Part shown: positions 20,246 through 31,387 of the stretch, one piece after another
How the letters are laid out: each line of letters starts with the position of its first letter
Position numbering within the stretch: position 1 is the stretch's first letter
Made by a program: the position numbers and the translations under genes
Notes under the pieces: generated by a model
The model's database searches: none
What the model saw: the letters and a program-made list of their open reading frames with translations, nothing else
What the model was told of the DNA's origin: nothing
Origin: Myxococcales bacterium
Lineage (GTDB): Bacteria; Myxococcota; Myxococcia; Myxococcales; Myxococcaceae
DNA: 64,000 nucleotides
Reading direction: 5' to 3'
Assembly: GCA_020846875.1 (NCBI GenBank)
Contig: JADLDB010000046.1
Coordinates: 24,735 to 88,734, forward strand

Positions 20246-22999
20246 ATGTCCGACGACACCCAGACGCCTCCCGCGCCCCCGGCGCCGCCGCAGCCTCCTT
20301 CCAACATCGGTCAGATCGTCGTCCGGTCGATCGAAGAGGAGATGAAGGACAGCTACATCGACTACTCGATGAGCGTCATCGTCGGGCGCGCGCTGCCTGA
20401 CGTGCGCGACGGCTTGAAGCCCGTGCACCGGCGGGTGCTGTACGCGATGCAGGATCTCGGCAACACCTACAACCGCGCGTACAAGAAGTCGGCGCGCGTG
20501 GTGGGCGACGTGATCGGCAAGTACCACCCACACGGCGACCAGGCCGTCTACGACACCATCGTGCGCATGGCGCAGCCGTGGAGCCTGCGCTACCTGCTCA
20601 TCGACGGGCAGGGGAACTTCGGGTCCATCGACGGCGATTCGCCGGCGGCCATGCGGTACACCGAAGTGCGCATGGAGCGTCTCGCCGACGAGATGCTCGG
20701 GGATCTCGACAAGGACACCGTCGACTTCTCGCCCAACTATGACGGCTCGCTGAAAGAGCCGACCGTGCTGCCGTCGAAGTTCCCCAACCTGCTGGTCAAC
20801 GGCAGCGACGGCATCGCGGTGGGCATGACCACCAAGATCCCTCCCCACAACCTGGGCGAGGTGATCGACGCCACCGTGCACCTCATCGATCACCCGAAGT
20901 CCACCGTGGGCGAGCTGATGAAGTTCGTGCAGGGGCCCGACTTCCCCACCCGGGGCATCATCGCCGGGCGCGAAGGCATTCGCCGCGCCTACGAGACGGG
21001 CCGCGGGCAGATCACGATCCGCGCGCGCACCGAGGTGGAGAAGGAGAAGAAGGGCGATCGTGAGAGCATCGTCATCAGCGAGATCCCCTACCAACTGAAG
21101 AAGGAGCAGTTGGTGAAGCAGATCGCCGACCTGGTGCGCGACAAGCGCATCGAAGGCATCTCCGACATCCGCGACGAGTCTTCGCTGCAGGGCATTCGCG
21201 TGGTCATCGAGCTCAAGCGCGACGCGATCACCGAGATCGTCCGCAACAACCTCTACGCCAACACCGGCATGCAGTCGTCGTACGGCATCATCATGCTGGC
21301 GATCGACCAGGGCCAGCCGCGCACCCTGTCCCTCAAGGCCATCCTCGAGCGCTTCGTGCTGTTCCGCCGCGAGGTGGTCACCCGCCGCAGCCGCTTCGAG
21401 CTGAAGAAGGCGAAGGACCGGCTGCACATCGTGGAAGGCCTGCTGGTCGCCACCAGCGGGAAGGACTTCCTCGACCACATCATCGCCGTCATCCGCGCGT
21501 CGAAGGATCCGGACGAGGCGCGCTGGGCCCTGATGAACATCGTCTCGCCCGCGCTGTACGAGGCGCCGTCCTTCAAGGCCTTGAAGAAGGTCGACCTCAC
21601 CTCGGCGAAGAAGTCGATGGACGCGCTCGCCGCCCGCGCGAAGGCCGAAGAGCAGACGTACCAGGGCATCAGCCGCAGCTACGACCCGGGCTTCTCGGAA
21701 GAGCAGGCGAAGAACATCCTCGAGATGCGGCTGCAGCGCCTCACCGGCCTGCAGCAGGAGGAGCTGTTCAAGGAGCTGCTCGAGCTGTCGCGGGAAATCG
21801 CGAAGCTGGAAGACATCCTCGGGCACGAGACCAGCCTGCTCAACGTCATCAAGACGGAGCTCAAGGACGTGCGGGCCCGCTACGCGGACGAGCGGCGGAC
21901 GGAGATCACCGGCGAGGTGGGGGAGATCTCCACCGAGGATCTGATCGCCGACGAGCCGATGGTGGTCACCCTGTCCCACGCCGGGTACGTGAAGCGCACC
22001 CCGCTGTCCGAGTACCGGGCGCAGCGCCGCGGCGGTCGCGGGAAGACGGGCGCCACCACCAAGGAAGAGGACTTCGTCTCCGACATCTTCGTGGCCAGCA
22101 CCCACGCGTACCTGATGCCGATCACCTCGCGCGGGCGGCTGTACTGGCTCAAGGTGCACGAGATCCCGGTGGGCAGCCGCACCTCGCGCGGCAAGCCGAT
22201 CGTCAACCTGGTGCACTTCCAGGACGGCGAGAAGCTGGCCCAGGTGCTGGTGACGCGCGAGTTCGAAGAGAACAAGTTCGTCCTCTTCGTCACCCGCAAG
22301 GGCGTGGTGAAGCGCACCGATCTCACCGCCTTCTCCAACGTGCGCTCGTCGGGCATCGCCGCGCTGGGCATCGAAGACGGCGACGCGCTGGTGGCCACCA
22401 AGATCACCGACGGGACCAAGGACGTGCTGATCAGCTCCGCCGACGGCATGTCCATTCGCTTCAACGAGAACGAGGTCCGCTCGATGGGCCGCGGCGCCTA
22501 CGGGGTGAAGGGCATCACCCTGGAAGGGACCGACGAGGTGGTGAGCGCCGAGGTGGTCGACGCGGGCACCACGCTGCTCACCGTCACCGCGAACGGCTTC
22601 GGCAAGCGCACCGAGGAATCCGAGTACCGCCAGCAGGGGCGCGGCGGGAAGGGCGTCATCGACATCAAGGCCAGCACCCGCAACGGCAAGGTGGTGGGCG
22701 CGGTGCAGGTGAAGGACGACGACGAGGTCATGCTCGTCACCTCCGGTGGCGTCCTCATCCGCATGCGGGTGAAAGAGATCAGCGTCATCGGGCGCAACAC
22801 CCAGGGCGTGCGGCTCATCACCCTCGACAGCGACACCGAGAAGGTCGTGGGCATCTCCCTCCTGCCGAAGGACGAGGCGGCCGCCGGTGAAGGTGGCGAC
22901 GGCGGCGACGGCGCTGAGGGCGGCGACGGAGGGGCAGGCGGAGAGCCAGGCGGTGACGCCGGGGCTCCTCAAGCGTCTTCTCCGCCCACGGAGGGCTGA
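20246..22999 (+). CDS. gyrA: DNA gyrase subunit A
   Basis: A 917-residue type II topoisomerase subunit that cuts and rejoins DNA while GyrB supplies ATP energy. The active-site Tyr138 lies in [10 protein letters not shown], and the quinolone region reads [15 protein letters not shown] (residues 94-108). The GyrA box needed for DNA wrapping is present as QRRGGRG (about residue 592), so this is GyrA rather than ParC. The ATG at 20246 was chosen over upstream in-frame codons because a Pro-rich leader of normal length then precedes the conserved start. The position matching E. coli Ser83 is Gln99; Asp87 is conserved as Asp103. The last 45 residues are an acidic Gly/Ala-rich tail. gyrB is not in the window. 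Confidence 0.97.
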   Translation: MSDDTQTPPAPPAPPQPPSNIGQIVVRSIEEEMKDSYIDYSMSVIVGRALPDVRDGLKPVHRRVLYAMQDLGNTYNRAYKKSARVVGDVIGKYHPHGDQAVYDTIVRMAQPWSLRYLLIDGQGNFGSIDGDSPAAMRYTEVRMERLADEMLGDLDKDTVDFSPNYDGSLKEPTVLPSKFPNLLVNGSDGIAVGMTTKIPPHNLGEVIDATVHLIDHPKSTVGELMKFVQGPDFPTRGIIAGREGIRRAYETGRGQITIRARTEVEKEKKGDRESIVISEIPYQLKKEQLVKQIADLVRDKRIEGISDIRDESSLQGIRVVIELKRDAITEIVRNNLYANTGMQSSYGIIMLAIDQGQPRTLSLKAILERFVLFRREVVTRRSRFELKKAKDRLHIVEGLLVATSGKDFLDHIIAVIRASKDPDEARWALMNIVSPALYEAPSFKALKKVDLTSAKKSMDALAARAKAEEQTYQGISRSYDPGFSEEQAKNILEMRLQRLTGLQQEELFKELLELSREIAKLEDILGHETSLLNVIKTELKDVRARYADERRTEITGEVGEISTEDLIADEPMVVTLSHAGYVKRTPLSEYRAQRRGGRGKTGATTKEEDFVSDIFVASTHAYLMPITSRGRLYWLKVHEIPVGSRTSRGKPIVNLVHFQDGEKLAQVLVTREFEENKFVLFVTRKGVVKRTDLTAFSNVRSSGIAALGIEDGDALVATKITDGTKDVLISSADGMSIRFNENEVRSMGRGAYGVKGITLEGTDEVVSAEVVDAGTTLLTVTANGFGKRTEESEYRQQGRGGKGVIDIKASTRNGKVVGAVQVKDDDEVMLVTSGGVLIRMRVKEISVIGRNTQGVRLITLDSDTEKVVGISLLPKDEAAAGEGGDGGDGAEGGDGGAGGEPGGDAGAPQASSPPTEG

Positions 23000-23079
23000 A
23001 GAGCGCCGGTCAGAAAAATTGCGCCTTCCTCCACCCGGGCCACACTCCTGTGGCTGCCTGTAGCAACCGGAGGACACGC

Positions 23080-23697
23080 ATGGCCTGGGACGTGGTGATG
23101 TTCGGCGCGGTCTGTATCCCCGAGCGCAACGTGGAGGAGTGGCTCGCCAGCGACGTGGCGCGCGAGGCCTTCCCCTGGCTCGACGAGCTGGGCGGCGACG
23201 ACGTGCACCACGACACGCCCGAGGCGCTCCTCACCTTCCTCAAGGACGTCACCGTCGCCCCGCACGAGCTGTTCGACGTCACCCTGGTGGACGGCAAGGT
23301 GACGGTGCACTGCTACGTCAGCGAGGATCCCTACCGCGAGACGAGCCAGGCGCTCGCGCTCCTCTTCGCCAGCGCGGCCGACTTCGGCGCGGTGGGCGAG
23401 CTGGTCATCTACGGCTACCAGGGCATCCGCTTCGGGGAGCGCCTCACCGTCAAGGCCGGCCGCACCGCCTGGTCCAAGCTGGGCCACGACGAGTTGGCCG
23501 CCGTCGAGCAGCTGCGGAACTTCACCGAGCTCAACGCCCGCATCCACGAGCGCTACGACTCGCTCGTCGGCCGCCCCCCTGCGCCGATGGATCCCCGCAA
23601 GAGCCGCCTGGTCGTCCACCCCTTCACCGGCCGCAGGGTGCGCGTCGCCGAGGACGGGATCGCCTCGTCCGCGCCCGTCGGCGATCGCTTCGACTGA
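23080..23697 (+). CDS. uncharacterised soluble protein
   Basis: A 205-residue protein, not recognised. GGAGG lies 8 bases before the ATG at 23080 and fixes the start. There is no signal peptide or membrane segment. The first half is acidic (FPWLDELGGDDVHHDTPEAL), the middle has alternating strands (LVIYGYQGIRFGERLTV), and the C-terminal 60 residues are charged. Composition and codon use match its neighbours. It follows gyrA by 80 bases and ends convergent with the acyl-CoA ligase gene. An immunity-like or regulatory role is possible but nothing in the sequence decides it. Confidence 0.65.
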   Translation: MAWDVVMFGAVCIPERNVEEWLASDVAREAFPWLDELGGDDVHHDTPEALLTFLKDVTVAPHELFDVTLVDGKVTVHCYVSEDPYRETSQALALLFASAADFGAVGELVIYGYQGIRFGERLTVKAGRTAWSKLGHDELAAVEQLRNFTELNARIHERYDSLVGRPPAPMDPRKSRLVVHPFTGRRVRVAEDGIASSAPVGDRFD

Positions 23698-23701
23698 CGA
23701 A

Positions 23702-23722
23702 GGGGCTGGTCAGGCCAGCCCC
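23702..23722. terminator. hairpin between convergent genes, over the ligase stop codon
   Basis: Perfect 8-bp inverted repeat GGGGCTGG/CCAGCCCC with a 5-base loop that includes the stop of the ligase gene. It could stop transcription from both sides, although no T-run follows. Confidence 0.4.
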
Positions 23723-25332
23723 GCCTTGCGGATCTTCCCGTTGGGCGACTTGGGCAGGGCCCCGCGGAACTCCACCTCTCGCGGCACCATGAAGGGCTCC
23801 AGCCGCTTCTGGCACTCGCGCAGCACGTCCTTCGCGCTCAGCGTCTGGCCTTCCTCCAGCACCACGAAGGCCTTCACCGCCTGGCCCAGCAGCTCGTCGG
23901 GCACGCCGATCACCGCCACCTCCCGCACCCCCGGCAGGTTGGCGATCGCGCACTCCACCTCCTTGGGCGGCACCTTCTCCCCTCGCGACTTGATGATGTC
24001 GTCCATCCGCCCCACGAAGGTGAGGTAGCCCTCGTCGTCCAGCACGCAGAGGTCGCCCGTGTACAGCACGCGCTCGCCCGGCAACGGCCCCGGCCTCAGG
24101 CGCTCCGCGGTGGCCAAAGGCTTCTCCCAGTAGCCCTGCATCACCGTGGCGCCGCGAATGACCAACTGCCCCACCACGCCCGGGCCGACGCGTCGATCGT
24201 GCTCGTCCACCAGCCACAGCTCCGTGTCGGGAATGGCGATGCCCACGGTGGTGGGCTTGCGATCGAGGTCCTCCGGCGGGAGGTACGTACACCGCTTGCA
24301 CTCGGTCAGCCCGTACATCGAGTAGAGGCGCGCCTGCGGGAAGAGCTGCCGCAGCCGGGTGAGGTGCTTCAGCGGCAGCGCCGCCGCGGTGTTGGTGACG
24401 AAGCGCAAGGACGACAAGTCGAAGTCGGCCAGGTTCTTCAGGTCCGCCAGCACCGCGAAGAGGGTGGGCACGCCCGGCAGGCCGGTCACCTTCTCTTCCG
24501 CCATGCGCGCGAGCACCTGCGCCGGGTAGGCGAAGCTGCGCTCCAGCACCAGCCGCGCGCCGAGGCGGAAGGACATGATCATCTGGTACAGCCCGTAGTC
24601 GAAGGACAGCGGCAGCACGCCCAGCACCACGTCGTCTTCCCGCAGCTCGAGGTAGGTAGAGATGCTGGTCGCCGCGGTCAGCATGTTCCGGTGCGAGAGC
24701 ATCACGCCCTTGGGGTCGCCGGTGCTGCCCGAGGTGTAGATGATGGAGGCGAGATCGACGTCCAGGGTGCGCCGCGCCGGGGGCCCGCCCGCCTGGTGTG
24801 CGTCGTGGGCCCGCGCCGCCGCCAGCTGCGCGCCCCTCGTCACCGCCTCGCTCCACGCCGCCGCCACGTGCACCGACGGCAGCCGCCGCGCGTCGAAGCT
24901 GCCCGCCAGCAGGACCCGCCGCAGGTGCGTCGCGTGCGCGGCCGCCTCGTTCACCACCCGGGCCAGCTCCATGTCCGACAGGAGCACCACCGCGCGCGAG
25001 TCCTTCAGGTAGTACGCCAGCTTCTCGGCCCGGGTCTGCGGGTTCACCACGCAGGCCACCGCGTTCGCCTTGAGCGCCGCCCAGAAGCCCACCGCCGTCT
25101 CGGTGGTGTTGTCCCCGAAGATGATCACCCGGTCGCCCCGCGCCACGCCTTCCGCCAGCAGCGCGTGCGCCAACGCGTTGGCCTGCGCGTCGAGCGCCCC
25201 ATACGTCACGCGATCGCGTTCCGTCACCAGCGCCACCTTGTCCGGCAGGTGCGCCGCCGAGGCCTCGAGGTAGTCCTGCAGCGCAGGGGTCGCGGCGCGG
25301 TGAAGCGCAGGCGGCGGGCGAGGGAGTGCCAT
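23710..25332 (-). CDS. acyl-CoA ligase (class I adenylate-forming enzyme)
   Basis: A 540-residue AMP-binding enzyme that activates a carboxylic acid with ATP and normally transfers it to coenzyme A. Core motifs are intact: A3 phosphate loop YTSGSTGDPKG, A5 YSMYGLTE, the A7/A8 region YTGDLCVLDDEGYL and GRMDDIIKSRGEKV, and the A10 lysine in PKSPNGKIRK. It resembles long-chain acyl-CoA ligases and the stand-alone adenylation enzymes that load acyl carrier proteins. No carrier protein or synthase is next to it, so the substrate is open. The upstream 142 bases separate it from the barrel-protein gene on the same strand and likely hold its promoter. Confidence 0.88.
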   Translation of the reverse strand: MALPRPPPALHRAATPALQDYLEASAAHLPDKVALVTERDRVTYGALDAQANALAHALLAEGVARGDRVIIFGDNTTETAVGFWAALKANAVACVVNPQTRAEKLAYYLKDSRAVVLLSDMELARVVNEAAAHATHLRRVLLAGSFDARRLPSVHVAAAWSEAVTRGAQLAAARAHDAHQAGGPPARRTLDVDLASIIYTSGSTGDPKGVMLSHRNMLTAATSISTYLELREDDVVLGVLPLSFDYGLYQMIMSFRLGARLVLERSFAYPAQVLARMAEEKVTGLPGVPTLFAVLADLKNLADFDLSSLRFVTNTAAALPLKHLTRLRQLFPQARLYSMYGLTECKRCTYLPPEDLDRKPTTVGIAIPDTELWLVDEHDRRVGPGVVGQLVIRGATVMQGYWEKPLATAERLRPGPLPGERVLYTGDLCVLDDEGYLTFVGRMDDIIKSRGEKVPPKEVECAIANLPGVREVAVIGVPDELLGQAVKAFVVLEEGQTLSAKDVLRECQKRLEPFMVPREVEFRGALPKSPNGKIRKAGLA

Positions 25333-25474
25333 GGCCGGCTCCTTTGCCGAGGAAGTTCGCGTGGGCCCCGGGTTGGGACTAACCGCGGTGCATCACAGGT
25401 GCCATGGGCGGTTTCGGGCGCTCCAGGGCCGCGCGCCGCGCAGGGTCTGCGTTCCCCGCGCGTGTACGCAGACT

Positions 25475-26524
25475 TCAGGGAATGGCCACCGCCAGCCCGA
25501 GGGAGATGACGTGCCTCAAGTAGAGGAAGGAGTTCTGCGGGAGGAAGTTGAGGTACCCGGCGTAGCGGAGGTCGAGCTCCACGTACTTGATGATGGGCCT
25601 CACCAGCTTCACGGTGAGCGAGCTGGCGTTCTCGTCGTCCTCCACCACGGTGAGATCCGGTGACAGGTAGACGCCCTGCGGGAAGGCGGAGAACTGCGCG
25701 GTGAGCGCGGTGAGCAGCGTCAACTCCCACGGCAGCTGGAAGCCGCCCGTCACCGACACCCGGTGCCGGCGGATCGACTCCCCGTACGAGTTCGACGACT
25801 GGTCGAAGTACGCGTAGCCCACCGAGAGGTGGAAGGGCCCGCGGTACGAGTAGCCCGCGCCCACGGTGAAGTAGCTGTCGAAGCGCACCTGCGCGTCAGG
25901 CACCGGCATCACGTCGGGCGGCGGACGGGCGGCGGCGTTGTAGGTGCGGGGGATGAAGCTGCCGAACACCGACAGGCTGTGGCGGCGGGTGAAGCGGTAG
26001 CGAATCGACGCCACGCCCTCGGGCCCGTAGTAGCTGTACTCGAAGCGCTCCCAGTAGATGAAGCGGTGCGCGCCGAAGGTGACGCGTACGTCCAGCGCGT
26101 CGGTGGGCAGGAAGTCCACCAGCGCGCCGCCGGTGAGATCCGTGTAGTTGCGCTCGGCGCCGCGGCGATCGCGCACCCGCCCCAGCACGCCCACCTCCAC
26201 CGAGCGGGCGATCCCCACCGCTGCCTCCAGCGAGCCGTCCTGGACCAGCGTGTCCTCGGTGGCGAGGGTGAGGAACTTCCGGCCGGCGAGATCGTACGTG
26301 CCCGCCACCCGCACCGTCTCGGCGAAGAGGGACACGCCCTGCAGGTGCAAGAGGCCGAAGAAGAAGCCGTCGGGCTGGGTGGGGACGTCGGGGCTCGTGT
26401 AGTCGCGCCGCGCGTTGGTGTCGACGCCGGCGCCGGCCCAGAGGCGGGCGCCCCCGCGAAACTCGGCGGCCAACGCCGGCTGCGCGCTCAGCAAGAGAAG
26501 AAGTGCGGCGACCCGTGGCGACAC
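25475..26524 (-). CDS. outer-membrane beta-barrel protein
   Basis: A 349-residue protein with a signal peptide ending AQPALA. The mature part is a series of about 12-16 amphipathic strands rich in Tyr, Phe and Arg (for example FYWERFEYSYYGPEG-like and YSYRGPFHLSVGYAYF segments), typical of outer-membrane barrels, although the last residues (GLAVAIP) are not the usual terminal Phe. No family is recognised. It starts 75 bases after the stop of a periplasmic coiled-coil protein on the same strand, so the two probably form a functional pair across the periplasm. Confidence 0.75.
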   Translation of the reverse strand: MSPRVAALLLLLSAQPALAAEFRGGARLWAGAGVDTNARRDYTSPDVPTQPDGFFFGLLHLQGVSLFAETVRVAGTYDLAGRKFLTLATEDTLVQDGSLEAAVGIARSVEVGVLGRVRDRRGAERNYTDLTGGALVDFLPTDALDVRVTFGAHRFIYWERFEYSYYGPEGVASIRYRFTRRHSLSVFGSFIPRTYNAAARPPPDVMPVPDAQVRFDSYFTVGAGYSYRGPFHLSVGYAYFDQSSNSYGESIRRHRVSVTGGFQLPWELTLLTALTAQFSAFPQGVYLSPDLTVVEDDENASSLTVKLVRPIIKYVELDLRYAGYLNFLPQNSFLYLRHVISLGLAVAIP

Positions 26525-26599
26525 CGGGCGCGCACCTTACCCCGGGTCCCTTCGCGTCGCGTGGGGGAAGGACCGCCTCGAGGGAAGTCGCCTGCGCCT

Positions 26600-27676
26600 T
26601 CAGCGCAGTTGGCCGGCGCGCTTCTCGAGTTCCTGCGCCTTCTTCTTCAGCTCGTCGGCCAGGCCCTTCAGCTTGAGGCGCTGCACCTCGAGATCCTCGA
26701 GGTCGTCGTCCCCGCCGGCCACCGTGTTGGGGTTGGCGCTGCCCACCTGCGGGCGCGCGTCCGAGCCGGAGGTGATGCTGACGTTGCTCTTGTCCAGGCC
26801 GCCCAGCGGGGGAGGCGGAGGCTCACGTCCCGTGGCCGCCTGGGGAGAGAGCGGCCCCGAGGGCGGAGAGCCAGCCGTGTCCTGCGAGTTGACGGAGCTG
26901 AAGGCCGAAGGATCCTGGCTCTCGCCGCCGCCTGGCGCCACCGGCGTCCCGTTGGCCCCCGCGGCGGTGGTGCGCTGCACGCGCAGCCGGCGATCCTGGT
27001 CGTCGAACATCGACTCCTCGCCCAGGAAGCGCTGCACCCGGCGATCGAGGTCCGCTTCCTGGCGGCGCTCGGCGATGCGCGTGTCCAGCGCCTTGAGCTC
27101 CTTCTGCAGCTTCTCCTCGTTGTCGCGCAAGAGGTCCGCCTGCTCGAGCAGCTCTTCTGGATCGTCCGACGGCCTCACCGCGTCCAGGGTGGGCAGCTTC
27201 GCGGCGGGCAGGGTGGCCCGCAGCGCCTCACGCTCGGCCCGCAGCCTGCGCATCTGGTCGATGAGGCCCTTGCGCTTGCTGCGATCGGCCTCGCGATCGA
27301 AGTCCGCGCGCAGCCGGTTGAGCTCGCCCGACAGCCCGTCCAGCAGCGCCAGGTTCGCGGCTTCCAAGTCCGTCTCTCGCGCCGACACCTGCTGGGCGAG
27401 GTCGGTCAGCGCGCCGGAGAGCTCCTGCGAGGCCTTGAGCGCGGTGTCCAGCTCGCCACCGGGGAGCAGCCGGCCCTTCGACTTCCCCTTGAGTTCCTCG
27501 ATCCGCGAGGACAGCACCGACAGCTCGCTGCGCTTCTTGAGCTGCTCGGCCCTCAGTTGACTCACCTGGTCCCGCACCGAGCGCGAGCCGGCCCGCAGCG
27601 CGTCCAGGGAGCCCGCCCCGAAGGCCGGGGAGGCCATCAGGAGGCAACCGAGGAGGAGGGCAGCTCTCAGCTTCAT
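26600..27676 (-). CDS. periplasmic coiled-coil protein
   Basis: A 358-residue protein. The ATG at 27676 gives a signal peptide (AALLLGCLLMASPAFGA). Residues 20-215 are long charged heptads (coiled coil), residues 215-320 a Pro/Gly/Ser linker, and the last 40 residues another coiled coil rich in Lys/Leu. There are no catalytic motifs. It precedes the outer-membrane barrel gene on the same strand, which suggests a rod or tether between the envelope layers. It is divergent from the pseudouridine synthase gene, with 136 bases between starts. Confidence 0.75.
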   Translation of the reverse strand: MKLRAALLLGCLLMASPAFGAGSLDALRAGSRSVRDQVSQLRAEQLKKRSELSVLSSRIEELKGKSKGRLLPGGELDTALKASQELSGALTDLAQQVSARETDLEAANLALLDGLSGELNRLRADFDREADRSKRKGLIDQMRRLRAEREALRATLPAAKLPTLDAVRPSDDPEELLEQADLLRDNEEKLQKELKALDTRIAERRQEADLDRRVQRFLGEESMFDDQDRRLRVQRTTAAGANGTPVAPGGGESQDPSAFSSVNSQDTAGSPPSGPLSPQAATGREPPPPPLGGLDKSNVSITSGSDARPQVGSANPNTVAGGDDDLEDLEVQRLKLKGLADELKKKAQELEKRAGQLR

Positions 27677-27812
27677 GATGGGAAGGCTCTTGAGCAACGA
27701 AGGTGCCACGAAGGCCCCCACAATGAATCGGGATTCCGGGCGGTTGGCAAGGTGTGGGACAGTCTCCGCTGGTGAAAAACCCAGCGATCGACAGTTTTCC
27801 GAGGAAGCGACG

Positions 27813-28700
27813 GTGGCATTGAAACGGCCCCCCTCTGCCGTCTGGCTGGTGCACAAGCCGGCCGGCGTCACCAGCTTCGCCCTGGTGGAGGACTTTCGCG
27901 CGCGGCACCCCGGGCCCTTCCGCCTCAAGGTGATGCACGGCGGGGTGCTGGATCCCTTCGCGCAGGGGCTGGTGGTGCTGCTGGTGGGCGCGGCGACGCG
28001 GCTCTTCGAGCGGCTGCACGAGGTGCCCAAGACGTACGTGGCCACCGTGGCCTGGGGAAGCGAGACGGACACGGGCGATCCGCACGGGGCGGTGACGGCG
28101 ACGGGCGGCGCGGCGGCGCTCGGGGAGGCGCAGCTACAGAAGGCGCTCTCCGCCTTCCTCGGCTGGAAGGACCAGGTGCCCCCTGCCACCAGCAACAAGC
28201 GCGTCGGCGGCGAGCGCGCGTACGCCAGGGCGCACCGCGGAGAAGAGGTGGTGCTGCCGCCCTCGCGCGTCTACCTGCACGCGGCGCGGTGGCGCGCGCA
28301 CACCTTGCCAGCCACCAGCGTGCTCGAGCTCACCTGTGGCGGTGGTTACTACGTGCGCAGCCTGGCGCGCGATCTCGGGCGGCTGGCGGGGGCGAAGGCC
28401 CACCTCGCGGCGCTGGCGCGCACCTCGGTGGGGCCGTACGGCGATCCTCAAGGGGCGCCGGTGTCGTGCACCGGGCGCGAGGTGCTGCCGTGGCTGCCGT
28501 CTCGCGAACTCACCGACGCCGAGGTGGGCGCGCTGCGGGGCGGCGCGACGCTGGGCGCAGGAAAGGTCACCCGGCCCCAGTGGGAGCTGCCGGCGGGCTT
28601 TCCGCTTCCGCTGCCGCTGACGCGCGCGTTCCATCAGGGGCGGCTGGTGGCGCTGCTCGAGGAAGGGCGCGCCCACACGCTGCTGCCCGGCGGGGTGTGA
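27813..28700 (+). CDS. truB: TruB-type tRNA pseudouridine synthase
   Basis: A 295-residue enzyme converting a uridine (U55 in tRNA for TruB) to pseudouridine. The catalytic Asp is in HGGVLDPFAQGLV, matching the family's G.LDP.A.G motif. Also present are the N-terminal VHKPAGVTSF, the substrate region QVPPATSNKRVGGERAYARA and the GGGYYVRSLARDLG block. The GTG at 27813 has GAGGAAG upstream; a TTG two codons later is possible. truB usually sits in the nusA-infB-rbfA-rpsO cluster, which is absent here, so this may be a second or relocated copy. The symbol is given on family grounds. Its stop abuts the stop of the convergent REC-EAL gene. Confidence 0.85.
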   Translation: MALKRPPSAVWLVHKPAGVTSFALVEDFRARHPGPFRLKVMHGGVLDPFAQGLVVLLVGAATRLFERLHEVPKTYVATVAWGSETDTGDPHGAVTATGGAAALGEAQLQKALSAFLGWKDQVPPATSNKRVGGERAYARAHRGEEVVLPPSRVYLHAARWRAHTLPATSVLELTCGGGYYVRSLARDLGRLAGAKAHLAALARTSVGPYGDPQGAPVSCTGREVLPWLPSRELTDAEVGALRGGATLGAGKVTRPQWELPAGFPLPLPLTRAFHQGRLVALLEEGRAHTLLPGGV

Positions 28701-29825
28701 TCAGCCGTCGCTCATCGCCTCGGCGCGCGGGGACGCGAACGGCCTCTCTGGCCGGCAGAAGTAGAAGCCCTGCAAGAGGTCCACTCCCAGCGCCTCGAGC
28801 TGCTGGCGCTCGGCCCTGGTCTCCAGCGCCTCGGCGATCACCTGGGAGCCGAGAGCGCGGGCCGCGTTGATCATCGACGACACCACCACCTGGCGGGCGC
28901 GATCCTTCTCGATGCCGCGCACCAGCGAGCCGTCCAGCTTGACGAACTCGGGCTGCACCTGCGCGAAGGTGGTCAGGCCCGCGTAGCCCGCGCCCAGGTC
29001 GTCGATGGCCACCCGGTACCCCAGCGCGCGCAGGGCGCTCACCCGCGACAGCACGTCGCGAAGATCGGCGATGGAGGCGCGCTCGGTGATCTCCAGCACC
29101 ACCCGCGAGGCCTGGGCGGTCAGCGGCGCGTCGGAGCGGTACAGCTCCGGGTCGTCGAGGTCGGCCGGGTGCAGGTTGACGAAGAGCAGCCTGCCCGGGG
29201 TCAGCGCGGCGGCGTCGTGGGCCACCCGGGCGCGAATGGCACGGCCGACGTCGAAGAGCCGCTGCGTGCGCTCCGCCAGGTCCAGCATCTCCAGGGGGCC
29301 GTTGACGTCCTTCGCCGTGGTGCGGAAGAGGGCCTCGTAGGAGAACACCGCGCGGGCGCCCCACGAGACGATCGGCTGGTACGCCATCCACAGGTGCGAC
29401 AGCGCGTGGTCCAGCCGGGCGCGCAGGGCCGGCAGGTCCTCTGACTGCACGCGGCGGTGCACCGCGCTGGACACGGCGTGGGCCAGCTCGTCCACGCTGA
29501 AGGGCTTCTGCAGGTACTTGAGCGCCCCGTACTCCAACGCCGACACCGCGGTCTCAACCGAAGGCGCGCCGGTCATCAGCACGAAGGGCACGGTGGCGTC
29601 CTGCGCCCGCGCGGCCCGCAAGAGGCTGATGCCGTCGCCGCCCGGCATGCGGATGTCGGAGACGATGGCGTCGTACCGGTAGCTGCGGATCCGCGCGAGT
29701 GCGTCGAGGGGGTTGGACACCAGGTCGGCCGTCAGGCCCACGCTGCTCAACACCGCGCTGCAGACCTTCAGCATCACCTCGTCGTCATCGACGACCAGCA
29801 CTCTTCCCGACGGCTCCTGAATCAT
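28701..29825 (-). CDS. response regulator with EAL domain (c-di-GMP phosphodiesterase)
   Basis: A 374-residue protein. The receiver domain (1-125) has acidic residues VVDDDE, phospho-acceptor Asp57 (VSDIRMPG), the Thr of LMTGA and Lys of LQKPF. The EAL domain (about 140-370) keeps the EAL signature in YEALFR (164-166), the Asn of LFVNLHP, Glu in LEITERA, the double Asp in AIDDLGAGYAGL, the Lys/Asp of VKLDGS and the Glu of VIAEALET, so it should hydrolyse c-di-GMP when phosphorylated. It is downstream of an NtrC-type regulator on the same strand with a 106-base gap; they may share an input kinase. Confidence 0.9.
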   Translation of the reverse strand: MIQEPSGRVLVVDDDEVMLKVCSAVLSSVGLTADLVSNPLDALARIRSYRYDAIVSDIRMPGGDGISLLRAARAQDATVPFVLMTGAPSVETAVSALEYGALKYLQKPFSVDELAHAVSSAVHRRVQSEDLPALRARLDHALSHLWMAYQPIVSWGARAVFSYEALFRTTAKDVNGPLEMLDLAERTQRLFDVGRAIRARVAHDAAALTPGRLLFVNLHPADLDDPELYRSDAPLTAQASRVVLEITERASIADLRDVLSRVSALRALGYRVAIDDLGAGYAGLTTFAQVQPEFVKLDGSLVRGIEKDRARQVVVSSMINAARALGSQVIAEALETRAERQQLEALGVDLLQGFYFCRPERPFASPRAEAMSDG

Positions 29826-29931
29826 GGCCAGGTGAGGAGCAACTCACATGCCCAGGCAGGATGAGTGCAACCCTGTCAAACCGCTGCCCCGGATCCGCGC
29901 GCCGGCGGGTGACTCGCACCCCGCGGGTAGC

Positions 29932-31353
<1,422 letters not shown>

Positions 31354-31387
31354 GCTTTGGGACTCTAGCGGACTACAGTGCGGAGCC

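Noticed and set aside
20162..23077. Long open frame antisense to gyrA
   Set aside because: Shadow of gyrA: third-position GC bias leaves few stops; its translation is Arg/His/Leu-rich low complexity without a family.
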